Below the pieces are notes generated by a model. It saw only the letters and a program-made list of their open reading frames with translations, did not search any database and was not told the origin of the DNA. Made by a program: the position numbers and the translations under genes. From Selenomonas sp. (GTDB taxonomy: Bacteria > Bacillota > Negativicutes > Selenomonadales > Selenomonadaceae): a DNA stretch of 54,246 bases. The stretch is from the NCBI GenBank assembly GCA_022773585.1, contig JALEZZ010000039.1, positions 1-54,246 of the forward strand, read 5' to 3'. Of the stretch, positions 8,476 to 17,574 are shown in pieces. Positions within the stretch are counted from its first letter, which is position 1. Each line of letters begins with the position of its first letter.

Positions 8476-8877
8476 TCACACATCCTCATTGAAGAAATCC
8501 GAATCCGGTGGCGCTGTCCCCGCTGTTCCACCCGCATTCGGCATAGCATGGGATTCATGAAACGAGGGGATCGTCTCAAGATATGCAATCGTCACCTTGT
8601 CGGGATCATCTGCCAGCACGGATTTCCCAGCTTCCGTCAGCACGACGAATCCATGCTGCGGGCTGTCCACCAATCCTGCTTTCTTCAAATACGTCTTTGC
8701 CCACGCCACGCGATTCGCCAGAATCGTCTGCCGCTTGCTTGGCAGCAGCGTCTTGCGATCCTCTTCCGAAATTTTCAAAGCATCCGCGCATTTCGCCGCG
8801 ACTTCTTTTAATCGATACATCCCGCCATCCCCAAGGACCTTGAGGATGCACGGGAGGAATTTTAAGAGCCAGAATGT
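8476..8877 (-). pseudogene. Mrr-like restriction protein, N-terminal domain remnant
   Basis: The frame reads FLPCILKVLGDGGMYRLKEV, then KTLLPS, NRVAWAKTYLKKAGLVDSP and VLTEAGKSVL, the winged-helix N-terminal domain of Mrr-type restriction endonucleases. It runs in frame straight out of the stop codon of the preceding secreted-protein gene and has no proper start for the first ~20 domain residues; an internal ATG (8820) would lose helix 1. After about 130 residues it ends (HAMPNAGGT, then a short unrelated tail) before any nuclease domain. A second piece of an Mrr-like gene sharing the AMPNAGGT-coding sequence lies at 10650-10847. It is most simply a decayed gene. Confidence 0.65.
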
Positions 8878-9462
8878 TCATTCTGACTGATGAATATGGA
8901 TTTCCTCAATCACGTTATTCCGTACGACGAAGGACATCGTAAGGCTCTCATTCGCATTATATTCGTATATCGTTTTGTCTAATCGTTTGGCATGTTGCTC
9001 TTGTTTTACAGCATCCAATTTGGATGCAACGTGCCGTTCCGTCACAACGCTGTCAGCAGTTCCATAAACATCTGAAAGAACTGCCGCTGGCATTCCAATA
9101 GCTACGCCATCTGGCGTTTTCTCCCCTTTCCCTCGTGCGACGATATCAAGGGCAGTAGGATTTCCAGGATCTATTGGTATGAACGTAACGAGAATGCCAC
9201 CATAGTAGTTCCTAACACCGCCTCCATATTTCGTAGAAGACCACGGCTGCCCCAAAACTCTATTGACCGTATTGATATTGTCGTTTGGATGAACTCCGTT
9301 AACAGCGACTTGGTTTGCATAAATAGAACAGCTGATCGGGATGCCACCAAGGTTGCCCATAATGACTGGCTCTCGTGCAAAAGCAACAGAAGATGTAGCC
9401 AAACATCCGAACGTTGCCATTCCAGCAAACAATGATATTGTGAGAAATTTTTTAGCAGACAT
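8878..9462 (-). CDS. secreted protein of unknown function
   Basis: 194 residues with a signal peptide (about 1-29, ending SVAFA). The mature part shows SVNGVHP-like and VNRVLGQPW segments and a late VVRNNVIEEIHIH, a pattern seen in small SmpA/OmlA-like or DUF-type envelope proteins where a short periplasmic repeat monitors sequence pairs; this resemblance is weak. Start supported by GAGGAGG upstream. Composition is distinctly AT-rich. It stands between two Mrr remnants with two other secreted-protein genes. Confidence 0.7.
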   Translation of the reverse strand: MSAKKFLTISLFAGMATFGCLATSSVAFAREPVIMGNLGGIPISCSIYANQVAVNGVHPNDNINTVNRVLGQPWSSTKYGGGVRNYYGGILVTFIPIDPGNPTALDIVARGKGEKTPDGVAIGMPAAVLSDVYGTADSVVTERHVASKLDAVKQEQHAKRLDKTIYEYNANESLTMSFVVRNNVIEEIHIHQSE

Positions 9463-9601
9463 AGTGTTTCAATCCTCCTCATCCGATAGCAACAATATCG
9501 TCATCTAGAAAAATTTCTTCTGGCAAGCATTCATGGTTGATAAAGTTTCAAAATTTGGCCAACTCAGGCAGCTGTCTCAACTTACCTTGATCGAGAGGGT
9601 T

Positions 9602-10102
9602 TCATTCCCCCTTCAAAGTCGCATAGAACTCGTCTGGGAAATGATTTTCGTAATACCCCGTATTGCTTGATTTCCAATTATATCGTCCGTAAAATTTAAT
9701 ACCATACTCGATATAGAAGGCTGCTTCTCCGATCCTCAAAAGCTCATAGTTAGGACGCCCAGAATCAGCCGCAGGATCAATATATTCGTGGTATTCGTTA
9801 GCATCCGAATACATGGCAGGACAATCATAATCGTAGCTAAAACTTACGGAGTGATAGTTCGAGACTGGTCCATGACCGTCATCCGGCGCATAAAAGGTAG
9901 CAATTGCCAGCCGATATTGGGGTGGATTGTACAGCTGCACAGAGATAGAGGTCTTGTCGACATACAAGACATGTCCCTGATGGACGCTTACCATCGGATA
10001 GTTCGGATTCCCGGCATAATGCATCTGGATATTCGCATTAGCAGTGGCCGCTAAGCATAACATGATGAACGCTACCATCAACGAGAAAATTTTATTTTTC
10101 AC
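9602..10102 (-). CDS. secreted protein, paralogue of the next gene upstream
   Basis: 166 residues starting at a GTG that follows AGGGGAGA. A signal peptide (about 1-23) is followed by GNPNYPMV, YVDKTSISVQ, NPPQYRLAI and IGEAAFYIEYGIKFYGRYNW. The same blocks occur in the protein encoded at 10138-10644 (GDPNYPMV, YIDKQSVNVQ, DPPYYIIAV, IGEAAFYTAYNMKFYGAYTW), so the two are tandem paralogues. The YVDK and KFYG patterns resemble small exported proteins seen repeatedly in Selenomonadaceae, of unknown function. AT-rich. Confidence 0.72.
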   Translation of the reverse strand: MKNKIFSLMVAFIMLCLAATANANIQMHYAGNPNYPMVSVHQGHVLYVDKTSISVQLYNPPQYRLAIATFYAPDDGHGPVSNYHSVSFSYDYDCPAMYSDANEYHEYIDPAADSGRPNYELLRIGEAAFYIEYGIKFYGRYNWKSSNTGYYENHFPDEFYATLKGE

Positions 10103-10137
10103 GACGGGCTCTCCCCTCTCAAATTTGATTTACCGCC

Positions 10138-10644
10138 TTATCTGATTCGCTCATAGAAGCCATCGCCCTGGCAGTCGAAATATTGATCACCGTTCGCGTC
10201 TTTCCATGTATATGCCCCATAGAATTTCATATTGTATGCCGTATAGAATGCAGCCTCACCGATAGACATGGATTCATGATTCATTGCACCATGTCCATAC
10301 AGCGGATAGAGATATTCCCAATCGCCAGTATTAGGATGCTTGTCGAGATACATTTTTGTTGTATCATAGTTGTAGAAAAAGCGATCTACATGATAATGGC
10401 TCATCTGACCATAGCCACCATCCGGAGCAACGAAAACGCCGACTGCGATGATATAGTATGGCGGATCATATCTCTGCACATTAACGGATTGCTTGTCGAT
10501 ATATGTTGCTACACCAGTATGCCCCCATACCATCGGATAATTCGGATCTCCGTTGTAATGGTCGCGCCAGTTAAACGCATATGCTGTGGACATCAAGAAT
10601 GTCACAAACATTGTCGTGAGCACAAACGTCATTGTTTTCTTCAT
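10138..10644 (-). CDS. secreted protein, paralogue of the next gene downstream
   Basis: 168 residues from the ATG at 10644, preceded by AGGAGTGGGTGA; a start 10 codons earlier would lie inside the Mrr remnant and spoil the signal peptide. The signal peptide (about 1-23, ending STAYA) is followed by a mature domain sharing its motifs with the 9602-10102 product. Tandem duplication is clear at protein level though the DNA has diverged. Function unknown. Confidence 0.72.
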   Translation of the reverse strand: MKKTMTFVLTTMFVTFLMSTAYAFNWRDHYNGDPNYPMVWGHTGVATYIDKQSVNVQRYDPPYYIIAVGVFVAPDGGYGQMSHYHVDRFFYNYDTTKMYLDKHPNTGDWEYLYPLYGHGAMNHESMSIGEAAFYTAYNMKFYGAYTWKDANGDQYFDCQGDGFYERIR

Positions 10645-10649
10645 TTGGA

Positions 10650-10847
10650 TCACCCACTCCTTTTTTCTCTGCACTCATCTTCCATGAGGTCATCGGCGAG
10701 TTTCGCATTGATTTGCTCCAGGGCATCATCCAGCATCTCCTGCGGGCTTTTCGTTTCCGCAAGTGCAATCTTCGGCGGAGTCGCCCTCACTGTTCCACCC
10801 GCATTCGGCATAACATGGAATGGAACAGTTTCAGTAAATGCACCCCC
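10650..10847 (-). pseudogene. Mrr-like restriction protein, linker remnant
   Basis: Reading on from the stop codon of the RND pump gene, the frame gives ETVPFHVMPNAGGTV, then SPQEMLDDALEQINAKLADDLME, which is the linker helix that joins the N-terminal winged helix to the nuclease domain in Mrr proteins. It stops after ECREKRSG, where the nuclease domain should begin. The MPNAGGT-coding DNA is nearly identical to that in the 8476-8877 remnant (about 30 bases with two mismatches). Neither fragment has a nuclease domain. Confidence 0.55.
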
Positions 10848-13800
10848 TCATTCTTTCTTCACCCGATACACGGCCGCGTACATGGTCGGCAGGACGAGCA
10901 GCGTCAGCACGGTGGCGACGAGGAGGCCGCTGGCGATGGCGACTGCCATGGGACCCCAGAAGGCGCTGGGCATGAGGGGGACCATGCCGAGGATGGCGGC
11001 GGCGGCCGTGAGCATGATGGGGCGGAAGCGGAGGACGGCGGAGTCAACGACGGCATCCCATGGGGTCTCGCCATCGGCGAGGTGCTTCTGGATCTGGTCG
11101 ATGAGGATGACGGAGTTGCGGATGATCATGCCCGTGAGGGCGAGGACGCCGAGGATGGCGACGAATCCCATCGCTTTGTTGAAGAGCAGCATGCCCCACG
11201 TGACGCCGATGATGCCGAGCGGCGCCGTGAGAATCGTCAGCGCCATGTCCTTGCCGCTCCGCAGCTGGAACATGAGCAGCGTCATGATTAGGAACACCAT
11301 GGCGGGGATCGGGATCATGAGCCATTTCATCGAGGTGTCGCTGTCATCGAGCGTTCCGGCAGCGTCGATGCGCGCGCCAAGCGGGAGGCTCGCACGCAGT
11401 TCTTTCGTCGCGTCGTACGCCTTCTGCGTTGCGTCGTTTGCCGTGCCGCTCTTGATATTTGCCTGCACGGTGATGGCGGGGCGCAGGTTGTAGCGCTTGA
11501 TGAGGCCGTCTTCGGCTTCGTAGGAGATCTTCGCGATCTGCCCGAGCGGCACGTAGCCGGCCTGCCCGAGGTAGATCGGCAGTTCTTCCATCTTGCCGAG
11601 GTCGCTGCGATCGTCTTTCGCGAGGCGCAGGTCGATGTCGATCGTGCGGTCGCCCGCGTAGAACTGGGCACCTTTCGCGCCCGTGAGTTCCGTGTAGATC
11701 GTCTGCGACACCGCTTGGCTCGAAAGCCCCATGGCGCGCAGCTTGTCTTGGTCAAGTTCGAGATGCATCGTCTTCTGCTTCTCGTTCCAATCGAGATTGA
11801 CGTCCGTGTTGTTCGGATCGGCCGCGACGATATCGGCGACTTCGTCGGCGAGTGCGCGCGTTTCGTCGACCGTCAGCCCCGTGACGCGGATCATGACGGG
11901 GTAATCGTACATCGGCCCCGTCTGGATGTAGCGGAGCTTTGCGCGCACGTCGCCAAAGTCGTCAGCGAATGCCGTGCGCAGCTCGCCCGCGAGCTTTTCG
12001 CGCGTCTCCGTGTCTTTCGCGACGACGACGAACTGCGTGATGTTGTCAGCATCAGCCTTCGGGTCGAGCGGCAGGACGAAGCGCGGCGCGTTGCCGCCGA
12101 CATAGTACGAGTAGTTGTCGAGCTCGTCCGCGTGCTCCGCGAGGAACGCGTTCATGCGGTCGGCGACGGCCTGTGTCGCGGCCATGGACGAGCCTTCGGG
12201 CAGCTGGAGATCGACGAGGATTTCCGGCCGCAGCGAAGCGGGGAAGAATTCTTGCTTGACGTATTTCAAGGAAAAGACGGACACCGCGAACAGCGCCACC
12301 GTGCCGACGAGCACGGTCTTTTTGTGCGTGAGGAACCAGCCGAGCACGCGGCGGAACCAGCCATAGAAGCGGTTCTGATACGGGTCTGGCCGCCCGCTTT
12401 CGTCCGTCACAACGTTGACTTTGATGAGGTACGTGCCATAGAGCGGCGCGACCATGACGGAGACGATCCATGAGAGGAGCAGCGCGATGCCGATGACGGG
12501 GAACAGCGCGCCACAGAACTCGCTGGCCATGCCTTTCGAGAACGCGACGGGGATGAAGCCGCAGCACGTGATGAGCGTGCCTGTCAGCATCGGTTTTGCC
12601 GTCGCACGGAATGCATGGCAGGCCGCATCGAAACGGCTGTGGCCGAGCTCGAGCTGGACACTCATCATCTCGACGGCGATAATGGCGTCATCGACGAGCA
12701 GGCCGAGTGCGATGATCAGCGACCCGAGCGAAACTTTGTGCAGGTCGATGCCGAGCATGTACATGAAGACAAAGACGCCGCAGAGGACGAGCGGAATGCA
12801 GCCCGCGACGACGAGGCCCGTGCGGAGGCCGAGAGAGAGGAAGCTCACGCCGAGCACGATGACGATGGCTTCGAACAGCGTCTTGACGAAGTCATGAATC
12901 GAGTCCTTGACGACGCTCGGCTGGTCGGAAACCTTGTGGATTTCGAGGCCGACGGGCAGATTCTCCTCGATGGCTGCGACCTCTTTCTTGAGGTTTTCGC
13001 CAAGCTCGAGCACGTTGCCGCCGTCCTTCATCGAGACGGCGATGCCGATGGCGCGTTCGCCATTGAAATACATGCTCGGCTGCGCGGGCTCGATGGAGCG
13101 GCGCTCGACCTTCGCGATGTCGCCAAGGCGGAAAATCTTGCCCCCCGCGTTGATGGGCAACGCCTTGATGTCCTCGACATTGTCAAACGTGCCCGTGACG
13201 CGCAGGTAGACGTTGTCAGAGTCCGTCTCGAGCTTGCCGGTCGCCGTCATTTCGTTCTGGGTTTTGAGTGCCGAGAGGATCGCATTCGGACTCACGCCGA
13301 GCTCCATGAGCTTTGCGGTCTCGGCCTCGACGTAGACCTTTTCCTCCTGCACGCCCTCGAGTTCGACTTTCTGGACATTCGGCACCTGCATGAGCAGGCG
13401 GCGCGCATCCTCGGCGGCACGGCGCATTTCTTCATAACTGTAGCCGTCGCTCGTCACGGCGTAGACCGTGCCATAGACGTCGTCAAAGCGGTCGTTGTAG
13501 TACGGCCCATAGACGCCATCCGGCAGTTCGCGCTTTTCATCTTCGCAGAAATTGCGCACATCGCGCCATGTCTGGCGAATCTGCGCCTTGTCCACGTCGT
13601 CGGCGAGGTTGACGTAGATGACCGTCTGGCCCGCGCGCGTTTCGCTGTTGATATGGTCGAGGCCGGGCGTATCCTGGAGCTTCTTTTCGAGCTTGTCCGT
13701 GACCTGGTCCTGCATCTCGTCCGCCGAGGCGCCGGGCCATGCCGCCGAGATGACCATCTGGCGGATTGTGAACTGCGGGTCCTCCATGCGGCCGAGCTGG

Positions 13801-13892
13801 TTGTAGCAAAAGATGCCGCCAATGGCCGTGATGATGATGAAATACCAGACGAGCGCCTTGTTCTTGAGGGAGACTTCGGTGAGATTCCTCAT
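10848..13892 (-). CDS. RND efflux pump inner-membrane transporter (AcrB/HAE1 type)
   Basis: 1014 residues, the normal length for the family. TM1 lies near residues 12-30; two large periplasmic domains follow the first helix of each half; TM4 carries the proton-relay acid pair in GLLVDDAIIAVE (near residue 395). The N terminus is MRNLTEVSLKNKALVWYF. The gene overlaps the adaptor gene by four bases (ATGA), so the two are co-translated. No outer-membrane factor gene is in the operon, so it presumably borrows a TolC homologue encoded elsewhere. Substrate unknown; the MarR gene upstream suggests drugs or phenolic compounds. The stop abuts an Mrr remnant. Confidence 0.95.
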   Translation of the reverse strand: MRNLTEVSLKNKALVWYFIIITAIGGIFCYNQLGRMEDPQFTIRQMVISAAWPGASADEMQDQVTDKLEKKLQDTPGLDHINSETRAGQTVIYVNLADDVDKAQIRQTWRDVRNFCEDEKRELPDGVYGPYYNDRFDDVYGTVYAVTSDGYSYEEMRRAAEDARRLLMQVPNVQKVELEGVQEEKVYVEAETAKLMELGVSPNAILSALKTQNEMTATGKLETDSDNVYLRVTGTFDNVEDIKALPINAGGKIFRLGDIAKVERRSIEPAQPSMYFNGERAIGIAVSMKDGGNVLELGENLKKEVAAIEENLPVGLEIHKVSDQPSVVKDSIHDFVKTLFEAIVIVLGVSFLSLGLRTGLVVAGCIPLVLCGVFVFMYMLGIDLHKVSLGSLIIALGLLVDDAIIAVEMMSVQLELGHSRFDAACHAFRATAKPMLTGTLITCCGFIPVAFSKGMASEFCGALFPVIGIALLLSWIVSVMVAPLYGTYLIKVNVVTDESGRPDPYQNRFYGWFRRVLGWFLTHKKTVLVGTVALFAVSVFSLKYVKQEFFPASLRPEILVDLQLPEGSSMAATQAVADRMNAFLAEHADELDNYSYYVGGNAPRFVLPLDPKADADNITQFVVVAKDTETREKLAGELRTAFADDFGDVRAKLRYIQTGPMYDYPVMIRVTGLTVDETRALADEVADIVAADPNNTDVNLDWNEKQKTMHLELDQDKLRAMGLSSQAVSQTIYTELTGAKGAQFYAGDRTIDIDLRLAKDDRSDLGKMEELPIYLGQAGYVPLGQIAKISYEAEDGLIKRYNLRPAITVQANIKSGTANDATQKAYDATKELRASLPLGARIDAAGTLDDSDTSMKWLMIPIPAMVFLIMTLLMFQLRSGKDMALTILTAPLGIIGVTWGMLLFNKAMGFVAILGVLALTGMIIRNSVILIDQIQKHLADGETPWDAVVDSAVLRFRPIMLTAAAAILGMVPLMPSAFWGPMAVAIASGLLVATVLTLLVLPTMYAAVYRVKKE

Positions 13893-14989
13893 TTCAACCG
13901 AACCTCCTGCCCTTCGCGCAGTTTGTGGACGCCCGCCGTCACGATGGTCGTGCCCGCCGCGATGCCATGCACGCGCACCTGGTTGTCGTCAAACTGCTCA
14001 ACCGTCACAGGCTGGAGGGCCACCGTGCCGTCCTCGCTGACGACCCAGACCTCAGGGGAGGCGCCCGTCTGGTAGATGGCGGCCAGCGGCACGAGGAAGC
14101 CTGCATCCGTCGTGGCTGCTGCTCCAGTCACATGGACACTCGCCGTCATGCCAAGCTCCATGCCGTCCGGCGGATTTGGCACGGAGATGCGGACTTTGTA
14201 CGTGCGCGCGGCACTGTCCGCCATCGGCGCGACCTCGCGCACCGTGCCCGTCGCCGAGCCGGAAAGTGCCCAGAAATCCACCGTGACTTCGCGGCCGACG
14301 GGAACATCGGCGAGGTGGTTCTCCGGCACGTTGATCTCGATCTCGAGCTCGCCCGTCTGCACGAGCGTCGCGACGGTCTGGCCGGCTGCGACGACCTGCC
14401 CTTCCTCGGCGCTCATGGCCGAGATGACGCCGTCTGCGCCTGCCGTGAGGTTCGTGTAGCCGAGCGCATTGTGGCCCTGCGCGGCCTCAGCCAGCGCATT
14501 CTGGTATGCCGCAAACGCCGCATCGTACTGCGTCTGATACTGGTCGAGCACAGCGGCCGGAACGGCGGCTTCATTGTAGAGTTCGCTGTAGCGTGCGAGA
14601 TTCGACTGCGCGAGATTCAGCTGTGCCTTGGCAGATGCCACAGCCGCGTCGCCCTGATTCGCCTTCTGCGCGACGTCCTTCGCGTCGATGACCATGAGCA
14701 CATCGCCTGCGCTCACGCGGTCGCCGACATTCACGTTGCGCGCGAGAATCTGCCCGCCTACCTGGAACGAGAGGTTCGTCTCATAGCGGCCGCGCACCGT
14801 GCCTGCGTACGTATCGGACGATGCGCCATCCGTCGCGCCGACCGCCATGGATTTGACAAGCGGCGCTTTCTGCTCCACGGCCTGCTCGCTGCCGCAACCC
14901 GCGGCCAGCGGCAGGCACAAGAGCGCCAACAGGCAGAAAAAGGCACGCAGTTCTTGCATGCCCAAAAATCTTTTTCTTTTTTCATTCAT
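13889..14989 (-). CDS. RND efflux periplasmic adaptor lipoprotein
   Basis: 366 residues. A lipoprotein signal ends at LAAGC with lipid-anchored Cys32. The barrel-sandwich halves (GQILARNVNVGDRVSAGDVLMVID and VISAMSAEEGQVVAAGQTVATL) flank an alpha-hairpin (about 100-165), then a beta-barrel and membrane-proximal domain: the order of membrane-fusion proteins. It bridges the pump to an outer-membrane channel. The start overlaps the end of the MarR gene by eight bases and its own end overlaps the pump gene by four, so the order marR-adaptor-pump is a single operon. Confidence 0.94.
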   Translation of the reverse strand: MNEKRKRFLGMQELRAFFCLLALLCLPLAAGCGSEQAVEQKAPLVKSMAVGATDGASSDTYAGTVRGRYETNLSFQVGGQILARNVNVGDRVSAGDVLMVIDAKDVAQKANQGDAAVASAKAQLNLAQSNLARYSELYNEAAVPAAVLDQYQTQYDAAFAAYQNALAEAAQGHNALGYTNLTAGADGVISAMSAEEGQVVAAGQTVATLVQTGELEIEINVPENHLADVPVGREVTVDFWALSGSATGTVREVAPMADSAARTYKVRISVPNPPDGMELGMTASVHVTGAAATTDAGFLVPLAAIYQTGASPEVWVVSEDGTVALQPVTVEQFDDNQVRVHGIAAGTTIVTAGVHKLREGQEVRLK

Positions 14990-15464
14990 GGGGAGCTGCC
15001 TCCTCTTTCTGTGCCTTCATCGCCTCGACGAGCGCAGGGATGTCCGCATTGCACGCGCGGGTCGCCGCATCGTGGAAGCCCTGGATTGTCGTGCCGACCT
15101 CGGCCGCATCCATGCCCGCCGCGAGATACTTCACCCACGCTTTGATGATGCCTTGGAAAAAGTCTTTCTGCGTCTTCGCGTATTCCGTCAAGAAGATGCG
15201 CTTGACGCGCCGGTCATGCGTGTCCTGCTCGCGGCGCACGAGGCCTTTCTGCTCCAAGAGCGTCAGCGAGCGTGTCACGACGGCCTTGTCGAGGAACAGC
15301 ACGCTCGCGAGCTCCTCCTGGCTCAGGCCCTCGGCATCATAGATGCGGATCAGCAGCACGTATTCCGAGTACGTGATATTCATATCCTTGCAGCATTGTG
15401 TCACAAAGAGCTGCGAGCGCCGATTCAGAATTGTGAACCAACGGCCGATATTGACGTAATCCAT
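14982..15464 (-). CDS. MarR family transcriptional regulator
   Basis: 160 residues with the MarR winged helix: ITYSEYVLLIRIYDAEGLSQEELASVL, then recognition helix DKAVVTRSLTLLEQKGLVRRE and wing DTHDRRVKRIFLT. It heads the RND pump operon and probably represses it, being released by a small aromatic ligand. Start supported by GGGGGAGG 10 bases upstream. A 6-5-6 inverted repeat just upstream is the likely operator. Confidence 0.92.
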   Translation of the reverse strand: MDYVNIGRWFTILNRRSQLFVTQCCKDMNITYSEYVLLIRIYDAEGLSQEELASVLFLDKAVVTRSLTLLEQKGLVRREQDTHDRRVKRIFLTEYAKTQKDFFQGIIKAWVKYLAAGMDAAEVGTTIQGFHDAATRACNADIPALVEAMKAQKEEAAPHE

Positions 15465-15488
15465 CGAATGGTTTCCTCCCCCAATTCG

Positions 15489-15505
15489 TTGATTCTATCA
15501 ATCAA
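15489..15505. promoter_or_regulatory. MarR operator candidate
   Basis: TTGATT-CTATC-AATCAA is a perfect 6-bp inverted repeat with a 5-bp centre, 25 bases upstream of the marR start. On the minus strand its centre forms a TAGAAT -10-like hexamer. MarR proteins usually bind palindromes of this size over the promoter, so self-repression is likely. Confidence 0.55.
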
Positions 15506-15514
15506 AATTTCTGC

Positions 15515-15556
15515 AAAAAAATAGCAACTGCCTATGTCCAATTATAGGCAGTTGCT
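15515..15556 (-). terminator. terminator of the FIST-GGDEF gene
   Basis: A perfect 13-bp stem (15523-15535 with 15544-15556) and, on the minus strand, a TATTTTTT run. It lies 10 bases after the stop at 15566 and insulates the cyclase gene from the marR operon. Confidence 0.85.
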
Positions 15557-15565
15557 GAAAGCTTG

Positions 15566-17368
15566 TCAATCAAATGGAGCCGCACGCCCCCATGCGACCG
15601 AATTCTTGCCCTCCTGGCGTTTCGCCTCGTAGAGCGCCTCGTCAGCGCGCTTGAAAAGCTGCTGCGGCGTATCGCCAGGGAAAAACTCCGCCCCGCCGAT
15701 GCTCGCCGTCATGCGGAGGCCGCCCGGCAGCAGGCCGCGCTCCTCGATACCCGCGCGGATGCGGTCGGCTACCTGCCGCGCCTGCTCCGCGCCCGTCGCA
15801 TGCAGGATGACGAAGAACTCGTCGCCGCCCATGCGGCCCGGCACGTCGACATTCTTGCGCGTCTGCTCCTGCAGGATGCGCGCGACAATCTGGAGCGCCC
15901 GATCGCCCTCGTCGTGGCCGCACGAATCGTTGATGCCCTTGAAATCGTCGATGTCCATCATCAGCACCGTCAGCGGCTGTTTCTCATGCTCGGCTTCCTT
16001 CACCATTTCCGCAAGCGTCTCGTCCGTCGTGCCGCGGTTGAAGAGGCCCGTCAGGAGGTCGTGGCGCGCGAGACGGCGATAGCGTTCCTTTGCTTCCTCG
16101 AGCTCGCCGATGGACTGCTGGACGAAATTCACGAGATGGCGCATGACCGCCGTGCGCGCATCGACATGCGAGATGCGCCGCGGCAGCTCGACCGACACCT
16201 TGCTCGGTGCGCCCTCGCGCATGCCGACCGTCACGAGCGTCATGTTCGACGTCAGGATGCGGTCCTTGCGCCGCAAGAACTCGCCATAGGCATAAAAGCC
16301 TGCCGACGGCGCATAACGGCTCATCGCGAGCTCCTGCTCCGTATCCTTTTCCAGCAACAGGCTGCGCGCAACGCAGCTCACGAGGAAAATCGACTGCGGA
16401 TGGAACTGCGCCATGCCGATCTGCAGCTGATCCGCCGTGTCGAGGATTTCCTGCGGGTCGCCATAGGCGAGCTGCACTTCTTCACCCTCGTAAAAATCCG
16501 CCGCATAGTAGACGCTGCCATCCGGTGCATAGCTCCGCGGATGGCGCGCGAGCGTCAGTCCGTCGCGATGGAGGAACAGCGGGAACGTCAGCATGCCCGT
16601 CAGGATGTCCTCATCCGGCCCGAGGCCGAGATACGTCTGGTAAATCTCGATGGCCGGCCGGTGGTCGATTTCCTGAATCGTGAACGGATCCTTCATCCGC
16701 GTGATCTTCATCGGACGGCCGAGCGGTTTCCAGCCAAAGCTTGAATGCACGGAAACAGCGAGCTCCTTGCCCGCAAATGTCAGCACGAGCAGGCCACAGG
16801 TGCTCGCATGCTCTGCATCAAAAAGGAAGCCGCATCCCGGACGGTTCTCTGCAAGGCCGCCAAAGACTTCCACATCTTCCGGCACGCCCTTGAACGCATC
16901 AAAGACAGGCTCGAGATCCAGCCGCTCGCCTGCCGCGACAAGGCCGACCGCTCGCAGATGCTCCTTTTCCACGAGGAACGAAGCGAGCTTCTGACCAACC
17001 GTTACAGAAGCCTCCGGCACCTCGAACGTCACCGACGTGACAGATGCTGCCCTCTCAGCACCGAAATCATAGAGACGCACGTCTGCCACGCTGTCCTCAA
17101 AGAACAGGAACGAAGCAACGGTCTTTCGTCCCTCTGTATGACCGTCCGCAATGGCTCGCGCCGACACGACGCCCGCAACCTTTGCCCCCGGCATCCCATG
17201 CTGCACCGCACTGCGCAGCTGGAGGAGCAGCGGCAGATCCGTCTGCGGCCCGCAGAGCATCACGAGCACAGAACGCGCGCCGCCCATCCGGCGCTCTGCG
17301 TCCCGCACGAAATCCAGCACGGGCAGAAACTCTTCTGCATTGCTCACTTCGAAAGAAAGCTCTTTCAT
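15566..17368 (-). CDS. FIST sensor domain diguanylate cyclase
   Basis: 600 residues, predicted cytoplasmic. The N-terminal ~220 residues match FIST_N and about 230-385 match FIST_C, a sensory module thought to bind small ligands such as amino acids. A short helical linker (about 410-432) leads to a GGDEF domain with an intact active site, GGDEF at 514-518, and the usual DLLTGLFNR and MDIDDFKGIND motifs. The position of the inhibitory I site reads RKNVD in place of the usual RxxD spacing, so product inhibition may be absent. It makes c-di-GMP from two GTP. Four EAL proteins lie within 15 kb. Confidence 0.92.
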   Translation of the reverse strand: MKELSFEVSNAEEFLPVLDFVRDAERRMGGARSVLVMLCGPQTDLPLLLQLRSAVQHGMPGAKVAGVVSARAIADGHTEGRKTVASFLFFEDSVADVRLYDFGAERAASVTSVTFEVPEASVTVGQKLASFLVEKEHLRAVGLVAAGERLDLEPVFDAFKGVPEDVEVFGGLAENRPGCGFLFDAEHASTCGLLVLTFAGKELAVSVHSSFGWKPLGRPMKITRMKDPFTIQEIDHRPAIEIYQTYLGLGPDEDILTGMLTFPLFLHRDGLTLARHPRSYAPDGSVYYAADFYEGEEVQLAYGDPQEILDTADQLQIGMAQFHPQSIFLVSCVARSLLLEKDTEQELAMSRYAPSAGFYAYGEFLRRKDRILTSNMTLVTVGMREGAPSKVSVELPRRISHVDARTAVMRHLVNFVQQSIGELEEAKERYRRLARHDLLTGLFNRGTTDETLAEMVKEAEHEKQPLTVLMMDIDDFKGINDSCGHDEGDRALQIVARILQEQTRKNVDVPGRMGGDEFFVILHATGAEQARQVADRIRAGIEERGLLPGGLRMTASIGGAEFFPGDTPQQLFKRADEALYEAKRQEGKNSVAWGRAAPFD

Positions 17369-17574
17369 TTATCCTATTTCACCTCGCTTTTTCTCCCGAA
17401 AAATCGAAACCGATTACATTTGGTTATCATCATAACAGGTATCGTCCTTATTTGCAAGGAGAAATGTCCCAAAGAGAACCTTTTCCAAAAAATTTTCCCG
17501 AATTTTCCTTGAATCGATTCAACAAGAAAACTCTTTTCCTCCCCACCGCAGGCGTATATAATGGAAAGGAATGA

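Noticed and set aside
12615..14075. 486-codon plus-strand frame across the RND pump and adaptor genes
   Set aside because: It crosses two well-supported minus-strand genes and has no recognisable domain.
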